Part shown: one piece after another, positions 59,632 to 64,000 of the stretch
Numbering within the stretch: position 1 is the first letter of the stretch
How the letters are laid out: the number at the start of each line of letters is the position of its first letter
NCBI RefSeq assembly: GCF_004916975.1
Contig: NZ_STGQ01000001.1
Location: forward strand, 2,093,929 to 2,157,928
From: Paenibacillus dokdonensis
GTDB taxonomy: Bacteria > Bacillota > Bacilli > Paenibacillales > Paenibacillaceae
DNA length: 64,000 nucleotides
Direction: 5' to 3'
Made by a program: the position numbers and the translations under genes
The notes under the pieces: generated by a model
The model's input: only the letters and a program-made list of their open reading frames with translations
The model's database searches: none
Told to the model about the DNA's origin: nothing

Positions 59632-62592
59632 ATGATTTGTATTATTATTTCATTGCAATCTTTGAAAAAGCTATTTTTATACTTACTTAGTTTTATATTG
59701 ATTTTTTCTGGTAGCCTTACGATGAATCTCACAGGGAATACAGCTTTAGCAGCTACGAACAAAATTACTTTTAGCGGGCCTTACGGTGATGTTTTTGGTC
59801 CGGATGGTATCGCTACAGATGGAGAAGGTGGCTCGACTGATATACCCGGAATTAAGATTCAAGTATTTGGAATTGATAACACTGGAACAAAACTTAGCAC
59901 CGGAAAAATGCATTATTATGACGGCGCTCATCCTGAATGGCCAGGATATCCGCCCCTAATTACTTGGTTCGATGGAAACAATACACCTTCCTATGGGTTG
60001 GCAATAAAATCTGAAGATGGTACAAACTTCAAGCTTAGTTCAGTTAACTTTTTGGATTGGGGATACTGGACAGGTGAGAATTTTATAATAGAAGCATTTG
60101 AAAATGGCATATCCAAAGGGGGACTACCATTTGTTGGGAATATAGATGGTAATTATATTGCCCTCGATCATTCCTCAATATTAACCTCGGTTTTTGATAA
60201 TATCGACGAAGTGAGAATTTATTCAGCTTCAAGATTAGAAGATGCTTTTGTTTCAGTTAATGACATAGTAATCGATGATGCTACTGCTGAAACTATCACA
60301 CCTGTTATCTCAAATATTTTGACTAGTAATCTTACCCAAACTACCGCGGCTGTTAGTGCGACAAGTAACGTAGACGGTACAATTCATTATGTAATCGCGA
60401 AAAATTCGATAAAGCCTTCAAGTTCAGAAGTTGTTCAAGGAAATCATATGGGAGGCCCGGCTATTAGGGCAGGATCTGGAACGGTAACCGCTGGATTAGC
60501 AAAAAGTTTCAATGTTAGTGGACTGGAAGCAGGGACCGAGTATTACGGTTTTTTTGTTTCCAGTGACAGCAGTAATAATGTAAGTGATGTATACGTAGAA
60601 AGTTTTTCAACGCTTGCCAACAGTTACACAGTCACGTTCAAGGATTGGAATAATACAACATTGAAGATAGTTGCAGTGAATCAAGGAAGCAACGCGACAG
60701 CACCAGCTAGTCCAACGAGAATTGGCTACACGTTCACAGGCTGGGATGTAAGTTTTGCGAATGTAACCGCTAGTATGACGGTAACGGCACAATATAAAGC
60801 AAATGAGTATACGGTTAACTTCGAAAGTGACGAAGGTAGCGCGGTAGGAGCAATTCATGGCGACTATGGTACGCTGATCACAGCGCCGACAGATCCGACG
60901 AGAACCGGCTATCATTTCGATGGATGGTATAAGGAAGCAGCAATAACAAATAAATGGGATTTTGCAAACGATACGATGCCAGTTGGCGGCACGACGTTAC
61001 ATGCAAAGTGGATAGCGGGATATAACGTTACCTATAGCGGTAATGGCGCTACTGGTGGTAGCGTGCCGATTGATAAGACAGAGTATGGGCCTGGTGAAGT
61101 GGTCAAAGTGAAGGATAATAGCAATTCGTTAACAAAGTCTGGCTACAGGTTCGTTGGCTGGAGCACAGAACCATCTGGGAATGGCATCCACTACGCTGCG
61201 TCTGCTACCTTTGCGATACATGCAAATGTTATTTTATATGCTCGCTGGGACAGCATTCCAATAATTCCAAGCGAACCGGGAACAACATCTAATCAAGGAA
61301 ATAGTACCCCATTAATGCCAAATAAACCGGAAATAACTGATAATAGTATGAATATACTTATCAATGGTAAGAGAGAAAGGATTGGAGCGGAGGCAAACAC
61401 ATCCAAGGTGAATGATCAGTTAGTGACTACCATCACTCTGGATCAAAAAAGATGGGAAGAAAGAATCAAGAATGATGGTCCAAAGGAAATCACGATTCCA
61501 GTTACAGATAATTCCGATATAGTTATTCTCAAGCTTAGCGGACAAATGATCAATGATTTACAGGATAGTCAAGCGGGTATCGTTATTCAAACAGGCAATG
61601 CGAGCTACAAATTGCCTGCAGGGCAAATAAACATGCAGCAATTAGCGTCTCAATTCGGTGAGGGTACTAATATTCTTGACATAAAAGTGCAAATTGAAAT
61701 AGCAGGGTCAACGTTAGAAACAATGGAAACTGTGGAATATTCAGCATCTAAAGGGAATTTCACAGTCCTCGTCCCACCGGTTAGCTTTACAGTAACAGCG
61801 ACTTACGGTGACAAATCGTTTGAACTATCAAAGTTCAATACTTATGTAGAGCGGTTAATTACTCTCCCTGAAGGTATAGACCCGAATAAAGTAACGACAG
61901 GAATTGTAGTAGAGCAGGATGGAACTGCTCGTCATGTGCCTACCAAAGTCATATTACGTGATGGGAAACATTATGCTCAAATGAAGAGCATGACGAATAG
62001 CACATATGCGGTTATATGGCATCCGCTCGAATTCGCAGATGTTAAGCAGCATTGGGCTAAAGCCGCAGTAAATGATATGGGAGCGAGGATGGTAATTCGC
62101 GGCTCTGGTAATGACCTATTCAATCCTGATCAAGACATTACCCGTGCGGAGTTCGCTGCGATTATCATTCGTGGTCTAGGGTTGCAATTGGACAGTAGAG
62201 CATCTAGCTTCAAAGATGTAAAGAGCACAGATTGGTATAGCAGTGGAATACAAACGGCCTACTCCTATGGCTTGATTAACGGATATGTTGATGGAACATT
62301 CCGTCCGAACGATAAGATTACCAGGGAGCAAGCGATGTTGATTGTTGGTAATGCAATGAAGATTACTGGCTTGAATGATAAACTGCCAAGTGCTAAGACT
62401 GATGAAATTCTTAATCGATTCAATGACGCTAATGATGTTTCAGAATGGGCAAAAAGTAGTGTTGCTGAGAATATCCAGTCAGAGATCATTTCAGGAAGAA
62501 ATGATGCTCGAATAGTACCGAAGGCTAATATTACGAGAGCAGAAGTTGCTGTTATAATTCAAAAATTATTACAGAAATCAGATTTGATTTAA
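59632..62592 (+). CDS. InlB-repeat surface protein with SLH anchor
   Basis: 986 residues. Signal peptide ends near 40 (GNTALAA). Residues about 40-225 form an unidentified beta-rich domain (Ca-binding-like DGIATDGEGGSTDIPG), about 225-325 a fibronectin III-like domain, about 330-540 three InlB B-repeat/Flg_new-type modules (GYTFTGWD, GYHFDGWYKE, GYRFVGWSTE), a linker to about 800, and three SLH domains (FADVKQHWAKAAV; FKDVKSTDWYSSGI; FNDANDVSEWAKSSV) that bind pyruvylated wall polymer. AGAAGAGG abuts the ATG, so initiation at TTG 59653 is possible. Likely an adhesin or polymer-binding surface protein. Confidence 0.85.
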   Translation: MICIIISLQSLKKLFLYLLSFILIFSGSLTMNLTGNTALAATNKITFSGPYGDVFGPDGIATDGEGGSTDIPGIKIQVFGIDNTGTKLSTGKMHYYDGAHPEWPGYPPLITWFDGNNTPSYGLAIKSEDGTNFKLSSVNFLDWGYWTGENFIIEAFENGISKGGLPFVGNIDGNYIALDHSSILTSVFDNIDEVRIYSASRLEDAFVSVNDIVIDDATAETITPVISNILTSNLTQTTAAVSATSNVDGTIHYVIAKNSIKPSSSEVVQGNHMGGPAIRAGSGTVTAGLAKSFNVSGLEAGTEYYGFFVSSDSSNNVSDVYVESFSTLANSYTVTFKDWNNTTLKIVAVNQGSNATAPASPTRIGYTFTGWDVSFANVTASMTVTAQYKANEYTVNFESDEGSAVGAIHGDYGTLITAPTDPTRTGYHFDGWYKEAAITNKWDFANDTMPVGGTTLHAKWIAGYNVTYSGNGATGGSVPIDKTEYGPGEVVKVKDNSNSLTKSGYRFVGWSTEPSGNGIHYAASATFAIHANVILYARWDSIPIIPSEPGTTSNQGNSTPLMPNKPEITDNSMNILINGKRERIGAEANTSKVNDQLVTTITLDQKRWEERIKNDGPKEITIPVTDNSDIVILKLSGQMINDLQDSQAGIVIQTGNASYKLPAGQINMQQLASQFGEGTNILDIKVQIEIAGSTLETMETVEYSASKGNFTVLVPPVSFTVTATYGDKSFELSKFNTYVERLITLPEGIDPNKVTTGIVVEQDGTARHVPTKVILRDGKHYAQMKSMTNSTYAVIWHPLEFADVKQHWAKAAVNDMGARMVIRGSGNDLFNPDQDITRAEFAAIIIRGLGLQLDSRASSFKDVKSTDWYSSGIQTAYSYGLINGYVDGTFRPNDKITREQAMLIVGNAMKITGLNDKLPSAKTDEILNRFNDANDVSEWAKSSVAENIQSEIISGRNDARIVPKANITRAEVAVIIQKLLQKSDLI

Positions 62593-62662
62593 TGGGTTTG
62601 TATGTGGACCGCTAGCTAGTTATTACCGATAAGAAAAATTGATATTATATACAAATAGAAAG

Positions 62663-62700
62663 GGAATGAGTTCGAAGAAAACCGACTCATTCCTTTTTTT
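62663..62700 (+). terminator. Terminator after the SLH gene
   Basis: GGAATGAGT (62663-62671) / ACTCATTCC (62685-62693) followed by seven T. Confidence 0.85.
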
Positions 62701-62821
62701 GTGCTTCCAAACTGAGAGATATCTATAAGGTTGTAGGTCCCTAGCAACGAAGGAGGTCGTAGTCACAGGCTTAAGACAAGGGCGTCTACTAGTTGATTCT
62801 GGACATAGGTGAGAAGCAATA

Positions 62822-62884
62822 ATGAGTCAGGGAATTGCTGCGTTTATTGCTTTTGGATTGCTGAAATTTTTGTCGGAAAGTTAA
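62822..62884 (+). CDS. Possible 20-residue hydrophobic peptide
   Basis: Short ORF encoding MSQGIAAFIAFGLLKFLSES. AGGTGAG at 62807-62813 lies eight bases before the ATG. The peptide would form a hydrophobic, partly amphipathic helix with a single Lys, reminiscent in size and character of small type I toxin or phenol-soluble-modulin-like peptides. It stops six bases before the ArsR operator palindrome. Chance occurrence cannot be excluded. The surrounding stretch 62700-63050 holds no other recognisable gene. Confidence 0.3.
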   Translation: MSQGIAAFIAFGLLKFLSES

Positions 62885-62889
62885 TTTTA

Positions 62890-62911
62890 AATATTCCTTT
62901 ACAGGAATATT
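62890..62911 (+). promoter_or_regulatory. ArsR-type operator palindrome
   Basis: AATATTCC-TTTACA-GGAATATT, perfect 8-bp arms, about 140 bases before the ArsR gene. TTCC...GGAA dyads of this form are typical autoregulatory sites of ArsR repressors paired with SRPBCC genes. Confidence 0.65.
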
Positions 62912-63050
62912 CCCTCCATGGTATATTTAAATTAAGAAATCACGGCTATATTGAAATCTCCAAAATGAGGTGATTATGGTAAGGGAGCAGAGCGAATCAC
63001 TAATGACTGTATTCCATGGAGCTGCTGGTCTGTAACCCTCACCGAGAAAT

Positions 63051-63380
63051 ATGGAACTGACAACATTTAACGCTTTAGCCGAACCGAGCCGTTTTCGTAT
63101 TGTGGATATCCTGCTGAAAGGACCGATGACGGTAGGCGATATCGCTGAACGTTTAGAGATTCGCCAGCCTCAAGCCTCAAAGCATCTGAAGGTGCTGCTT
63201 GATGCCGGTCTGGTCGAAGTAAAGGCTGAGGCGAATCGGCGTAATTACATGCTTCGGTCGGAGCCGTTTATGGAACTGGACAGTTGGCTGAATAATTACC
63301 GAGAAATTTGGAATGAACGTTTTGACAACTTGGACGAATACTTGAAGAAGCTACAATCGGAAGGAAATAAGCCGGATTAA
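63051..63380 (+). CDS. ArsR-family repressor
   Basis: 109-residue winged-helix protein: FNALAEPSRFRIVDILLKGP, MTVGDIAERLEIRQPQASKH, LKVLLDAGLVEVKAEANRRN. It lacks the metal-binding Cys motif (ELCVCDL) of arsenic sensors, as expected for the SdpR/SRPBCC-linked subgroup. The ATG has no strong ribosome binding site. The SRPBCC gene follows after 26 bases. Confidence 0.88.
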   Translation: MELTTFNALAEPSRFRIVDILLKGPMTVGDIAERLEIRQPQASKHLKVLLDAGLVEVKAEANRRNYMLRSEPFMELDSWLNNYREIWNERFDNLDEYLKKLQSEGNKPD

Positions 63381-63406
63381 GCACCTAATTTGAGGAGGAA
63401 ATGATA

Positions 63407-63916
63407 ATGACGAGCAAAATGATAACCCGTGTAGAAGGACAAGTTCTTGTAATTGAGCGAGTATTTAATGCACCAAGGGATATGGTATTCAAAATGTTCT
63501 CTGATGCTGATCATTTGAAGCAGTGGTGGGGGCCTCGAGGTTGGGAGGTTACTGTATCCGAGATTGATTTTCGTCCCGGTGGTCAATGGCATTACTGCAT
63601 GAAATGTATGGATAAGAATCAGGGGGATTTCTTCGGTATGGAGTCTTGGGGCAAATCAGTGTACCAAGAAATCGATGAGCCTAAGAAAATTGTCTACATC
63701 GACTATTTTTCGGATGCGGAAGGCAATAATGCAGAGGGAATGCCTGTCACAACCGTCACGCTAACGTTTGAGGAGCAGGACGGAAAGACCAAACTGATTA
63801 ATCGCGGGGTATACGTATCCGAGGAAGCGCTCAAAACCGTTATGGATATGGGGATGGAGGCTGGAATTACCCAAACCTGGGATCGCCTTGAGGAACACTT
63901 GGCATCTGCACAGTAA
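63407..63916 (+). CDS. SRPBCC (AHSA1-like) domain protein
   Basis: 169 residues, START/AHA1-like hydrophobic-pocket fold: ERVFNAPRDMVFKMFSDADH, LKQWWGPRGWEVTVSEIDFR, PGGQWHYCM, and C-terminal GITQTWDRLEEHLA. GAGGAGG at 63392-63398 favours ATG 63407 over ATG 63401. Genes of this kind commonly follow an ArsR repressor. The ligand is unknown. Confidence 0.88.
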   Translation: MTSKMITRVEGQVLVIERVFNAPRDMVFKMFSDADHLKQWWGPRGWEVTVSEIDFRPGGQWHYCMKCMDKNQGDFFGMESWGKSVYQEIDEPKKIVYIDYFSDAEGNNAEGMPVTTVTLTFEEQDGKTKLINRGVYVSEEALKTVMDMGMEAGITQTWDRLEEHLASAQ

Positions 63917-63954
63917 GCTAAACTCAATACAACCAGCACTAGAATATATAAGAA

Positions 63955-63995
63955 ATGGCCGGATCATTATGGAGACCGGTCATTTTTTTTTTTTT
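63955..63995 (+). terminator. Terminator of the ArsR-SRPBCC operon
   Basis: ATGGCCGG (63955-63962) / CCGGTCAT (63976-63983, one G-T pair), then an unbroken T run to the window end. Confidence 0.8.
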
Positions 63996-64000
63996 TTTTT

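Noticed and set aside
62730..62815. Short open stretch with AAGGAGG near 62750
   Set aside because: The ribosome binding site is not followed by a usable start codon at proper spacing.
1..64000. CRISPR arrays, tRNA or rRNA genes, prophage
   Set aside because: I looked for spaced direct repeats, cloverleaf signatures with CCA ends, and structural phage genes, and saw none.

Overview
The window looks like a chromosomal segment of a spore-forming, cell-wall-rich Bacillota, most likely Paenibacillus. The pointers are a YesM/YesN two-component pair next to LplA/B/C-type sugar transport genes, an SLH-anchored surface protein, a sporulenol-type cyclase (SqhC), a SpoVB-like flippase, a ydaO-class c-di-AMP riboswitch before a KimA-type potassium importer, a BirA box before bioY, and strong AGGAGG ribosome binding sites. 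The genus is inferred; there is no rRNA or housekeeping marker to fix it.

Layout. 1-3.2 kb: small partial ORF, a DrrAB-type ABC exporter, and a decayed IS1182-like element. 3.2-6.6 kb: AT-rich patch of small genes and remnants (secreted protein, GNAT, acylphosphatase, HAD hydrolase, half of a VOC protein, small membrane protein). 6.7-15.9 kb: oligopeptidase PepF; a two-component system, a lipoprotein and two SEDS (FtsW/RodA) proteins behind one promoter and an attenuator-like leader; a SpoVB-like flippase. 15.9-21.7 kb: HxlR/DoxX/LigB redox module, a complete IS3-family element inside a terminator, AraC regulator with a pyruvate kinase paralogue, and a dead aldo-keto reductase.

21.8-30.2 kb is the most unusual region: a BirA box followed by one long, tightly overlapping run with bioY, an acyl-CoA ligase, a thiolase, two hot-dog hydratase subunits, a ketoacyl reductase, both ECF ATPases, EcfT and an enoyl reductase. 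That is a complete biotin importer plus a complete two-carbon acyl-elongation cycle under a biotin-responsive operator, which suggests an alternative route to a pimelate-type biotin precursor.

30.2-40 kb: amino-acid permease, small acetyltransferase, LysR regulator divergent from a stand-alone chorismate synthase, c-di-AMP riboswitch with a kimA gene broken by one base, VanW protein, VOC protein, and a P450 whose 3' end abuts an orphan IS3 left end. 40.3-52.3 kb: arabinose-oligosaccharide locus (AraC regulator, YesM/YesN sensor pair, three ABC importer genes, GH51 and GH2 glycosidases) with two cre-like sites. 52.3-64 kb: variant catalase, MFS exporter and TetR regulator with matched operators, SqhC, a second intact IS3-family element with a GGT target duplication, an InlB-repeat/SLH surface protein, a possible 20-residue peptide gene, and an ArsR/SRPBCC cassette with a perfect operator palindrome.

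No tRNA, rRNA, CRISPR array or prophage was seen. All family assignments were made by reading motifs, without database searches.
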